12,492 nucleotides of DNA, taken from assembly GCA_009782085.1 (NCBI GenBank), contig WQUN01000112.1:1-12492 (forward strand). Reading direction: 5' to 3'. This document shows, one piece after another, positions 6,705 to 12,492 of the stretch. The notes under the pieces are model-generated. The model worked only from the letters and a program-made list of their open reading frames with translations, searched no databases and was not told where the DNA came from. Origin of the DNA: Bacillota bacterium. Its GTDB lineage: Bacteria > Bacillota > Clostridia > Lachnospirales > WQUN01. The translations under genes were made by a program, and so were the position numbers. Each line of letters opens with the position of its first letter. Position 1 is the stretch's first letter.

Positions 6705-6733
6705 AATATAGACCTAAAATGATTTTTAGGCAA
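6705..6733 (-). promoter_or_regulatory. Candidate sigma-A promoter for the permease/ABC operon
   Basis: Minus-strand TTGCCT (6733-6728) and TATATT (6710-6705) are separated by 17 bases, near the sigma-A consensus, and lie about 29 bases before the permease start. This is the only well-formed candidate found upstream of the operon. A TTGACA further upstream lacks a matching -10. Confidence 0.6.
6713..6730. promoter_or_regulatory. Dyad inside the permease promoter, possible operator
   Basis: CCTAAAATGATTTTTAGG contains perfect 7-base arms (CCTAAAA and TTTTAGG) with a 4-base centre. It lies between the predicted -35 and -10 boxes of the minus-strand promoter, a position where a bound repressor would block RNA polymerase. 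The regulator is unknown. Confidence 0.45.
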
Positions 6734-6795
6734 GTGGGGAAAACGGGACGGGAGCGGCGGAGTGTCTGTGCATATTCTGGTCTGTCAATGCATAG

Positions 6796-6824
6796 TTGAC
6801 CCCGCCCTCCTTATATACTATAAT
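6796..6824 (+). promoter_or_regulatory. sigma-A promoter of recA
   Basis: TTGACC (6796-6801), a 17-base spacer and a perfect TATAAT (6819-6824), about 42 bases before the recA ATG. No LexA-type box of the Gram-positive form (GAAC, four bases, GTTC) is visible around it, so SOS control is not evident from the sequence. Confidence 0.8.
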
Positions 6825-6866
6825 GTCCCTGCGCGTATCATATAAAGCGCTTACGGGGGGATAAAA

Positions 6867-8210
6867 ATGGCGAACAAAAAACCGAACAAAAACGAGCCGG
6901 AGCCGGGCGTCACCGCGGAAGCCGCTCCCGAGGGCGGCGGCAAGGGCCAGAAGGGCAAATCCTCCGGTAAGAAGGACAGGCCGGATTTCAACGCAATGAG
7001 CCGGCAGGAGATCGAGAGCGCCAAGAAGGACTCGCTCCAGAGGGCTCTGAGAAACATCGAGAATAAATACGGAAAGGGCTCCGTCATCAAGTTCGGCGAA
7101 AAGAACCTGGCCGACGTCCCCGTCGTGCCGACGGGCTGCCTTAGTATCGACCTGGCGCTCGGCGTCGGCGGGCTGCCCAAGGGCAGGATAGTGGAGATAT
7201 ACGGCCACGAGGCCTGCGGCAAAACGACTTTGGCCCTGCACGTGGTGGCAGAGGCGCAGAAGCTCGGCGGCATCGCCGGGTATATCGACGCGGAGCACGC
7301 CATGGACCCGGTTTACGCCAAAAACCTCGGCGTAAACATCGACGAGCTCTACATATCCCAGCCGGACAGCGGCGAGCAGGCCCTCGGCATCTGCGAGGAG
7401 ATGGTCACGTCCGCCGCGATAGACGTGGTCGTCGTGGACTCCGTCGCGGCGCTGGTGCCCAAGGCGGAGATCGACGGGGCCATCGGGGACTCCCACGTGG
7501 GGCTGCAGGCGCGGCTTATGTCGCAGGCGCTCCGCAAGCTCGTCGGCGTCATAAGCAAGACGAACTGCATCGTCATCTTCATCAACCAGCTCCGCGAGCA
7601 GATCGGCGGGATGCCATCCTACGGCGGCCCTAAGACGACGACGACCGGCGGCCGCGCGCTGAAATTCTACGCCTCGGTCCGTATCGAGATGTACAGGATC
7701 AAGAACCTCGAGACGGAAAAGGACAAGGTCAAGCAGGTCTTCGGCTCCAGGACCAACGCGAAGATCTCGAAGAACAAGGTCGCGCCGCCGTTTAAGGTCG
7801 CGGAGTTCGACCTCATGTTCGGCGAGGGCATCTCCAGGGAGGGCGACATCCTGGACCTGGCGATCAAGGCCGGGATCGCCGCGCAAAGCGGCACGTGGTT
7901 CTCCTACGGGGAGACCCGCCTCGGCCAGGGCCGCGAGACGGCGAAGACCTTCCTGAAAACCCACCCGGACATATATCACGAGATCGAGAACAAGGTGCGC
8001 GTCCAGAACGGCCTGAAACCGCTGGAGGCGCTGACCTTGCCGGACAACTACGTCGCGCCGCCCGGGGCCGCGCCGGTCGTGAGCGAGGAACTGACAGACG
8101 AGGATCTGGCCATAGACGAGATACTCATCGACATGGAAAGCGAAGACTTCGACGACGACTTTTACGACGAGGGCCGTGGCGGGGACGACTTCGCCTCGGA
8201 GATGGACTGA
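6867..8210 (+). CDS. recA: RecA recombinase, divergent form with extended N-terminus and acidic tail
   Basis: 447 residues; typical RecA is about 340-360. It forms filaments on ssDNA and catalyses strand exchange, and it activates SOS self-cleavage. Visible motifs: Walker A GHEACGKT (113-120), catalytic E143 in IDAEHAMD, Walker B VVVVD (187-191), GDSHVGLQARLMSQ (207-220), INQLR (239-243), KNKVAPPFK (302-310) and GQGRE (353-357). Oddities: the P-loop is usually GPESSGKT; the L1 loop has Ala205 where a conserved Glu sits (E158 of E. coli); and the L2 loop (246-262) reads IGGMPSYGGPKTTTTGG in place of IGVMFGNPETTTGG. There is a low-complexity N-terminus of about 50 residues rich in Lys, Gly and Glu, and a very acidic tail from about 405. 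The ATG follows GGGGGG by 6 bases. recX follows after 4 bases, which marks this as the chromosomal recA locus. Confidence 0.96.
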   Translation: MANKKPNKNEPEPGVTAEAAPEGGGKGQKGKSSGKKDRPDFNAMSRQEIESAKKDSLQRALRNIENKYGKGSVIKFGEKNLADVPVVPTGCLSIDLALGVGGLPKGRIVEIYGHEACGKTTLALHVVAEAQKLGGIAGYIDAEHAMDPVYAKNLGVNIDELYISQPDSGEQALGICEEMVTSAAIDVVVVDSVAALVPKAEIDGAIGDSHVGLQARLMSQALRKLVGVISKTNCIVIFINQLREQIGGMPSYGGPKTTTTGGRALKFYASVRIEMYRIKNLETEKDKVKQVFGSRTNAKISKNKVAPPFKVAEFDLMFGEGISREGDILDLAIKAGIAAQSGTWFSYGETRLGQGRETAKTFLKTHPDIYHEIENKVRVQNGLKPLEALTLPDNYVAPPGAAPVVSEELTDEDLAIDEILIDMESEDFDDDFYDEGRGGDDFASEMD

Positions 8211-8214
8211 ACGG

Positions 8215-8880
8215 ATGACGATAACCGGGCTTGAGCCGCAAAAGCACAGGCAAGGCCGCGTGTCGGTCTTTATAGACGGGCGGTTCGCCTTCGGCATGGA
8301 CGAGGCGGACGCCCTGGGTTTCGGCCTGGCCGAAAACGAGGAAATATCAAAGGAACGGCTGGACCATATCCTGCGCGAAGCCGTCCTGGCCGGGGCGAAA
8401 AACGAGGCGCTCCGGCTCGTGGCTTTGCGGGCCCGGACGGAGGCGGAGATACGCGGCCGTCTGTCCGGGGATTACCCCGCCGGCGTGGTTGTGCGCGTGG
8501 TGAAGTTTCTCAAAAGCTACGGCTATATCGACGACAGGGCCTACGCCAGGGATTTTTTGGAATACGGGCGCGGCGGCAGGCATTTCGGCCTGGCGAGGAT
8601 CAGGTTTGAGCTTCGGCGCCGCGGCGTCGCGGACGGCGTCATAGATGAGGCCGTTTCCGGGCTTAAAGCGGACGGGGACGGCGAGACGGAGGCGGCCCTC
8701 GCGGCCCTGGAGAGCAGGCTCCGCGGGGCGGAGTTCCCGCAGGGCCGGAAGGAGCGGAACAGGCTCCGCGGGTATCTGGCGAGGAAGGGCTTTTCTGGGG
8801 AGACCATCCGGGAGGTTTTTGAGAGGATGGGCGCGGAGCCCGACGGCGAAGATGGAGATGAAGATGAAGAAGTCAGATAA
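8215..8880 (+). CDS. recX: RecX, regulator of RecA
   Basis: 221 residues, near the usual RecX length. RecX binds the RecA filament and modulates its extension and ATPase activity. The N-terminal part (VSVFIDGRFAFGM) is the beta region seen in Firmicute RecX. The helical repeats include RTEAEIRGRL, a KFLKSYGYIDDRAYARDFLE segment and FGLARIRFELRRRGV, which match the family pattern, and the last repeat includes LRGYLARKGFSGETIREVFE. The ATG at 8215 is 4 bases after the recA stop; an upstream in-frame ATG would lie inside recA and is not needed. Its own Shine-Dalgarno is weak, so it probably depends on coupling to recA. The last 17 residues are strongly acidic, echoing the RecA tail. A strong terminator follows. 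Confidence 0.93.
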   Translation: MTITGLEPQKHRQGRVSVFIDGRFAFGMDEADALGFGLAENEEISKERLDHILREAVLAGAKNEALRLVALRARTEAEIRGRLSGDYPAGVVVRVVKFLKSYGYIDDRAYARDFLEYGRGGRHFGLARIRFELRRRGVADGVIDEAVSGLKADGDGETEAALAALESRLRGAEFPQGRKERNRLRGYLARKGFSGETIREVFERMGAEPDGEDGDEDEEVR

Positions 8881-8922
8881 ATAATGGACATCTCAATAAC
8901 AGGAAGCTGACAGGCCGGCGAT

Positions 8923-8977
8923 AAATACCGCGGACTGTGCAAATGCGCCGCATTTGCATGGACCGCGGTATTTTTTT
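8923..8977 (+). terminator. Strong intrinsic terminator after recA-recX
   Basis: Outer stem AAATACCGCGG (8923-8933) with CCGCGGTATTT (8963-8973), a 4-base internal loop, inner stem TGCAAATGC (8938-8946) with GCATTTGCA (8950-8958), then a run of T. With the A-run on the left arm it may also work on the opposite strand. It closes the recA-recX unit; 8881-8922 holds nothing else recognisable. Confidence 0.92.
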
Positions 8978-9011
8978 CGTGGAAAAAATTCTTATACATA
9001 AATAAACCTTC

Positions 9012-9039
9012 TTGTCAGAAAATAAAGCAGATATATAAG
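9012..9039 (+). promoter_or_regulatory. Candidate promoter for the 9118-10365 unit
   Basis: TTGTCA (9012-9017), a 16-base spacer and TATAAG (9034-9039) in an AT-rich patch after the recX terminator, about 78 bases before the next gene. It is plausible because the terminator separates this gene from recA-recX. Confidence 0.5.
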
Positions 9040-9117
9040 GCATTTTGTCGGCGCGTCACACCAATCCCGTTGACTTTGATTCCGATTCGGGGTTGACCGC
9101 GCGGCCCGGAGGCTATG

Positions 9118-9618
9118 ATGGCGAAAATCGGCGTTTTCGGCTCCACTCTGCAAAGCCAGGCGATGGACATTTTCAGATATTTGTTACGGGACGGGGATGA
9201 ATATGCCGTCGCTCCGCTCTCTGACACGGACGGCTGTTCCGACATAATCGTCTGCGTGGAGGACGCGCCCGGCCTCGGGACTTTCCGCGGGGCGGGGGAG
9301 CGCACTAAATTCGTCGTCAACCCGGAGCACAAAAAAGTTCTCCGGGAATTGCCAAAAAAAGGCGCGGAGCTTATCACCTGCGGCTTTAACGGGAAGGACT
9401 GCGTCACCGCCTCGAGCGTCACGGAAAACGATCTTCAGATATGCGTCCAGCGCAACATACCCACTTTGGACGGGCGGATACTGGAGCCCCAGGAATTCTG
9501 CGTCGCCCTCGGCCCCGACGCCGGGGAAAAGCGTCCCGAGCTGGCTCTTCTGGTCGTCACGGCGCTTCTGGCGGCGGGTGCGGACGGCCTGCTTATGACC
9601 TGCGAACACAAGTTCTAA
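9118..9618 (+). CDS. Small protein of unknown function, weakly Mur-ligase-like
   Basis: 166 residues with no signal peptide or membrane segment evident. The N-terminus MAKIGVFGS looks like the first beta strand and turn of a Rossmann-like fold. The middle, FVVNPEHKKVLRELP then ELITCGFNGKDCVTASSV, resembles the end of the Mur ligase central domain, where an Asn-Asp stretch is followed by a TFG-like strand. The segment RNIPTLDGRILEPQEF is a pattern I recall from uncharacterised Clostridia proteins. There is no P-loop, so it should not be an active ligase. The second of two adjacent ATGs (9118) is preferred because GGAGG (9108-9112) then lies 5 bases upstream rather than 2. The SSB-like gene follows after 75 bases. 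Confidence 0.8.
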   Translation: MAKIGVFGSTLQSQAMDIFRYLLRDGDEYAVAPLSDTDGCSDIIVCVEDAPGLGTFRGAGERTKFVVNPEHKKVLRELPKKGAELITCGFNGKDCVTASSVTENDLQICVQRNIPTLDGRILEPQEFCVALGPDAGEKRPELALLVVTALLAAGADGLLMTCEHKF

Positions 9619-9693
9619 ATAAAAAACCGGCTGAATAGTATCTATTAGACTTCTGTGATGCAAGATTCCAACCCTATAAAAAGGAGAGTTCAC

Positions 9694-10365
9694 ATGCCGC
9701 AGGAAAATGTACAAGTCAACAACACCGCGAGTGTTTTCGGCCGGATAGCGTCCGACTTCGTCTTCAGCCATGAGGTGTACGGCGAGGGCTTTTTGAATTT
9801 CTACCTGGAGATATTCCGTTTGAGCGAGGCGTCCGATATCCTGCCCGTCACCATATCCGAGAGGCTGCTTGCCGGCGAGGGGTACGAGATCGGGACCTTG
9901 GTACATATAACCGGTCAGGTCAGGTCTTACAACAGTTACGTGGAGGCGGACAGGAAGAACAAGCTGGTGCTCACGGTGTTCGCGCGGGACATAGAGGTCT
10001 GCGCCGACGACGCCAACGTCAACCCCAACGAGATATATCTGAACGGCTACATCTGCAAGGCCCCGATCTACCGGACTACCCCTTTCGGCCGCGAAATCGC
10101 GGACATTCTCCTGGCGGTCAACAGATCGTATAATAAATCGGACTACATACCGTGCATCGCCTGGGGAAGGAACGCAAGGTTCGCGGGAAGGCTGTCCGTC
10201 GGCGACAACATCAGGATCTTCGGCAGGATGCAGAGCCGGACGTACCAGAAGCGGCTGGACGAGGACCATGTGGTCGACAAGATCGCCTACGAGGTGTCGG
10301 TGTCAAAGGTGGAGCTGGTCAGAGATGAGGCGGAGGAGAGCGAAATGACAATCCGTCCGGAATGA
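9694..10365 (+). CDS. Single-stranded DNA-binding protein with two OB-fold units
   Basis: 223 residues that read as two successive OB-fold domains. OB1, about 10-103, has ASVFGRIASDFVFSHEV, then a strand LNFYLEIFRLSE and VHITGQVRSYN. OB2, about 113-209, has YLNGYICKAPIYRTTPFGRE, then ILLAVNRSY, SDYIPCIAWGRNARF, and IRIFGRMQSRTYQKR, the classic bacterial SSB signature. The first unit has diverged more. The C-terminus, ending EMTIRPE, is acidic but lacks the DDDIPF-type tip that canonical SSB uses to recruit partners, so this is probably not the main replicative SSB. A strong AAGGAG lies 7 bases before the ATG at 9694. Placed two genes after recX, it may act with RecA on ssDNA; that role is inferred from position. 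Confidence 0.85.
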   Translation: MPQENVQVNNTASVFGRIASDFVFSHEVYGEGFLNFYLEIFRLSEASDILPVTISERLLAGEGYEIGTLVHITGQVRSYNSYVEADRKNKLVLTVFARDIEVCADDANVNPNEIYLNGYICKAPIYRTTPFGREIADILLAVNRSYNKSDYIPCIAWGRNARFAGRLSVGDNIRIFGRMQSRTYQKRLDEDHVVDKIAYEVSVSKVELVRDEAEESEMTIRPE

Positions 10366-10468
10366 CAATACGGTTACTTTCACATTGAGTCGCTATTGAT
10401 ACCGGATGCAGAAAACATTTGCCGACAACGTGACAGAGGAGGCTAATGTTTTCGCGCTCCGGTAGAAT

Positions 10469-10502
10469 ACGGGACGCGGATATCTCTGCCGCGTCCCGTT
10501 TT
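10469..10502. terminator. Hairpin terminator shared by convergent genes
   Basis: Perfect 11-bp stem, ACGGGACGCGG (10469-10479) with CCGCGTCCCGT (10489-10499), a 9-base loop and a short T-run on the plus strand. It lies between the SSB-like gene and the stop codon of the minus-strand hydrolase. The short T-tract makes it moderate in strength; the minus-strand side lacks a T-run. The rest of 10366-10468 shows no supported gene. Confidence 0.75.
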
Positions 10503-11511
10503 ACGTTCTTTTCTCTATCCACCCCGCCACGTCCTCGAAGACCTCCGCGCGGTTTATCTCGTTGAGCATCTCGTGACGCCCGCCCTCGTAGATTTTCACG
10601 GTGACGTCCTTGCACCCGGCGGCCTTAAGCCATGAATATACCTTCCTGACGTCTTTGCCGTTATGCCCCACGGGGTCCTCGGAGCCGGAAAACAGCAGCA
10701 CCGGAAGCCCGGCCGGGATTTTCGCGGCCCATTTCGGCGAGCTGACGCGGTTCAGCACGCGGAGCAGGTCGAGGTTCCCGCCGGCGGTGAAGATGAATTT
10801 TGAGCGCGGGTCGTCGCGGGACTCCAGCGCCTTTTTTTCGTCCCGCGTCAGCCACTCCGCGCCGGTCCTGACCGGAACGAAGCGCTTGAGGTAGGCGCTC
10901 CGGGACAATCTGTACATCGCGCCGCCCTTGCTCCTGTATGTGGCGCCGAACAGCCTCACCTGCGCCCGGCAGAGCAAAACGCCCAGCGGCAGAACGGCCG
11001 GGCCGTTCCCTGTCCCGGAGAAGATCGCGCCGGAGAGCTCGTCCCCGTATAGGGAGCAGAAATATCTCGCCAGGAAGGAACCCATGCTGTGCCCGAGCAG
11101 AAAATAGGGCAAACCGGGCCTCGCCGCGCCCTGCCGGGCCGGCGCCTCCGCCGGAGGCCCGCCGCCGCGCCCGGGCTCGCCGGCACGTTCCGGGAATTCA
11201 GCCCTGACGAGCCTCATCAGTTCGCGCATGTCCCCGACCATGTGCAGATACCCGTTCTTCGCCCCGAAATAGCCGCGAAGGTTCGCGTCCTTATAGGAGT
11301 CCCCGTGGCCGGCGTGGTCGTTCGCGCAGACGGCGTAGCCCCTGGCGGTCATGAATCCGGCGAATTCGGAGTAGCGCTCGCCGTATTCGTGCATACCGTG
11401 GGCGATCTGGAGGACGCCGCGGGGTTCCCCGCCGCCGTCGGGCGTCCATAACACGGCTTGTATCTGGTGTTCGCCGTTGGAGGCGTCAAATCGGAATTTT
11501 TTAACTGGCAT
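10501..11511 (-). CDS. Alpha/beta hydrolase, monoacylglycerol lipase/lysophospholipase-like
   Basis: 336 residues of the Hydrolase_4 (serine aminopeptidase S33/lysophospholipase-like) type. The catalytic set is visible: Ser142 in GHSMG, Asp279 in SGSEDPVG and His313 in EGGRHEMLNE. The HGMHEYGERY segment (38-47) and ANDHAGHGDS (63-72) are family motifs. Such enzymes cleave acyl esters from mono- or lysolipids; there is no signal peptide, so it probably acts in the cytoplasm. Residues about 106-133 form a Gly/Pro/Ala/Arg-rich insert before the nucleophile strand. The start at 11511 has GAGG 6 bases upstream; an upstream in-frame ATG would lie in the promoter-like AT patch and is less likely. 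It follows the ylbJ-like gene after 66 bases on the same strand. Confidence 0.92.
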   Translation of the reverse strand: MPVKKFRFDASNGEHQIQAVLWTPDGGGEPRGVLQIAHGMHEYGERYSEFAGFMTARGYAVCANDHAGHGDSYKDANLRGYFGAKNGYLHMVGDMRELMRLVRAEFPERAGEPGRGGGPPAEAPARQGAARPGLPYFLLGHSMGSFLARYFCSLYGDELSGAIFSGTGNGPAVLPLGVLLCRAQVRLFGATYRSKGGAMYRLSRSAYLKRFVPVRTGAEWLTRDEKKALESRDDPRSKFIFTAGGNLDLLRVLNRVSSPKWAAKIPAGLPVLLFSGSEDPVGHNGKDVRKVYSWLKAAGCKDVTVKIYEGGRHEMLNEINRAEVFEDVAGWIEKRT

Positions 11512-11538
11512 TGAGGACCTCGCCGGTGGATTTTTATA

Positions 11539-11544
11539 ATTATA
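11539..11544 (-). promoter_or_regulatory. Possible -10 box upstream of the hydrolase gene
   Basis: A perfect TATAAT on the minus strand, about 28 bases before the hydrolase start. The best-spaced -35 (TAGCCG) is poor, so this may be a weak or activator-dependent promoter, or chance. The gene could equally be cotranscribed with the upstream ylbJ-like gene. Confidence 0.35.
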
Positions 11545-11577
11545 GCCCAAAATGCATGAAACGGCTACAGAAACTTT

Positions 11578-12492
11578 TCAGCGGCGCGTTCTCGCCGTTC
11601 TTCTCCCGCCGCCGGCGAAGAGCCGGACCAACAGAACCGCCGCCGCAAACGCCGTGGTTCCCGCCAGCGATACGCACAGGTTTCGCAAAAACCCGCCGCC
11701 CGTGAGAAAGACCGCGAAAACCTCTTTCCCCTCCGCGCTTCCTGCCGGGCAGACGCCCATCACGGGGAAGACCGCGGCGGCCAAAAAGACGGAGAGCGCC
11801 GTCTGGACGGCCTTGCCAGTATAGTACCACCTCACGCGAAGGCCGGAGCCCTGCAAAAAGGCCGCCGACTGCGCGTGGACCGAGAGCCCGCCGAAGGAAA
11901 CGATTCCTGCCGCCGCCGCGACCCGGATTCTCAGGTCTATGGAACCGTCGCCGGCGACCGCCCTGACCCCGTTTGTCATCTCCAGGAACCCCGTGACGGC
12001 GCCGCGGGCGAGGCCGCTTAGGCGCAGCATGTCCGCGGACCTGACCAGAACGCTGAAAATGATGATGAACCCGCCGACTTTCAGTATGGAGGCCATGGCG
12101 TCCTGGACGCCCGCCCCTAAAATCTCCCCGAACGGCCGCCCGGGGCGCGAATCCTCCCGCGGCTGTTCCGAACTCGAACCCTCCCACCTTTTTTCCGTTA
12201 CACCTTCTTTGCCCGCGAAAAGCGAAAGGATCACGCCGGTCAGAACCGCCGAAAAGTAATGCGCGCCGAGGATAAAGTACCCTGTCCGGGCGCTGCCGAA
12301 CATGCCCGCGCCCACCGCGCCTATCACAAACAGCGGCCCGCAGTTGTTCACGAAGCCCAATAGCCTCTGCGCCTGCATTCGCGTCAGTTCTCCCCTCTCC
12401 AGGAGGCGCGCGGTTATTTTGACGCCCATTGGATAGCCGGAGACCATCCCGGAGATCAGCGCGAAGCCGCCGGCGCCCGGGAGCCGGAACAA
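11578..12492 (-). CDS. ylbJ: Sporulation integral membrane protein YlbJ-like (5' end outside window)
   Basis: The last 304 residues of a larger membrane protein; the frame is open to the window edge. YlbJ belongs to the nucleoside-recognition (Gate) membrane family and is a mother-cell protein needed for normal spore cortex in Bacillus. Visible features: GFALISGMVSGYPMGVKITARLL at the start of the visible part, RLLGFVNNCGPLFVIGAVG, a second Gate-like region beginning ILKVGGFIIIFSVLVRSADM, and FGGLSVHAQSAAFL, which matches the GGFSVQAQ segment of YlbJ. A charged linker (about 96-120 of the visible part) joins the two halves. Several hydrophobic segments cover the rest, ending in a basic tail RRTARTRR. 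It implies an endospore-forming lineage. The hydrolase gene lies downstream on the same strand. Confidence 0.85.
   Translation of the reverse strand: MFRLPGAGGFALISGMVSGYPMGVKITARLLERGELTRMQAQRLLGFVNNCGPLFVIGAVGAGMFGSARTGYFILGAHYFSAVLTGVILSLFAGKEGVTEKRWEGSSSEQPREDSRPGRPFGEILGAGVQDAMASILKVGGFIIIFSVLVRSADMLRLSGLARGAVTGFLEMTNGVRAVAGDGSIDLRIRVAAAAGIVSFGGLSVHAQSAAFLQGSGLRVRWYYTGKAVQTALSVFLAAAVFPVMGVCPAGSAEGKEVFAVFLTGGGFLRNLCVSLAGTTAFAAAVLLVRLFAGGGRRTARTRR

Noticed and set aside
6677..6866. LexA/SOS box at the recA promoter
   Set aside because: No GAAC, four bases, GTTC motif or close variant was found on either strand, so no SOS operator is claimed.
7602..7652. Frameshift or pseudogene as the cause of the odd RecA L2 loop
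   Set aside because: The frame is continuous and canonical RecA sequence resumes on both sides, so this is an in-frame variant rather than a broken gene.
6726..8297. Minus-strand open frame of 523 codons opposite recA
   Set aside because: RecA is unmistakable on the plus strand; the antisense translation has no recognisable motif.
9184..10269. Minus-strand open frame of 361 codons opposite the Mur-like and SSB-like genes
   Set aside because: Antisense shadow; the plus-strand SSB signature and Shine-Dalgarno motifs are clear.
10430..10500. GAGGAGG followed by ATG near 10446 as the start of a small plus-strand gene
   Set aside because: The frame runs through the convergent terminator and into the antisense of the hydrolase, with no recognisable product.
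11540..12187. Minus-strand frame in another phase of the ylbJ-like gene
   Set aside because: Gly/Arg-rich shadow frame; the adjacent phase gives a coherent membrane protein with YlbJ motifs.

Overview
The window looks like chromosomal DNA of a GC-rich, endospore-forming member of the Clostridia. The main evidence is a YlbJ-type sporulation membrane protein at the right edge, a tandem OB-fold SSB-like protein of a type I associate with Clostridia, and toxin-antitoxin families common in that class. A species cannot be named from sequence alone. No rRNA, tRNA or CRISPR array was seen. No gene-free stretch exceeds 300 bases; the longest are 8881-9114, 6677-6866 and 2163-2338, each described below.

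Left half (1-6676, minus strand, read right to left): an apparent operon. It begins with an AEC-family permease (5597-6676), followed by a multi-pass membrane protein (4807-5583) and two ABC exporter half-transporters (3014-4771, and 1-1553 cut by the window edge). The two half-transporters carry complementary defects in one ATP site, so they very likely form an asymmetric heterodimer. The roughly 1.45 kb between them is AT-richer and holds foreign-looking cargo on the same strand: a PIN-domain gene with its small partner (2339-2989), a nested palindromic repeat (2258-2326), and a DUF4258 toxin with a YgiT/MqsA-type zinc-finger antitoxin (1606-2162). The last pair lies between two copies of a 38-base direct repeat that contains the start of the downstream ABC gene. 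This suggests an insertion that rebuilt the start of the gene it entered.

Middle (6677-10502, plus strand): after a divergent promoter region come recA (6867-8210) and an adjacent recX (8215-8880) ending in a strong terminator. A second unit holds a small unrecognised protein with a weak resemblance to Mur ligases (9118-9618) and the SSB-like protein (9694-10365). RecA keeps its catalytic residues, but its P-loop, L1 and especially its L2 DNA-binding loop depart from the usual pattern. RecA regulator and ssDNA-binding genes sit together, so this block concerns single-strand DNA handling and recombination.

Right end (10501-12492, minus strand): a lysophospholipase-like alpha/beta hydrolase (10501-11511) lies downstream of the partial ylbJ-like gene (11578 to the window end). 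It converges on the SSB gene at a shared hairpin terminator.
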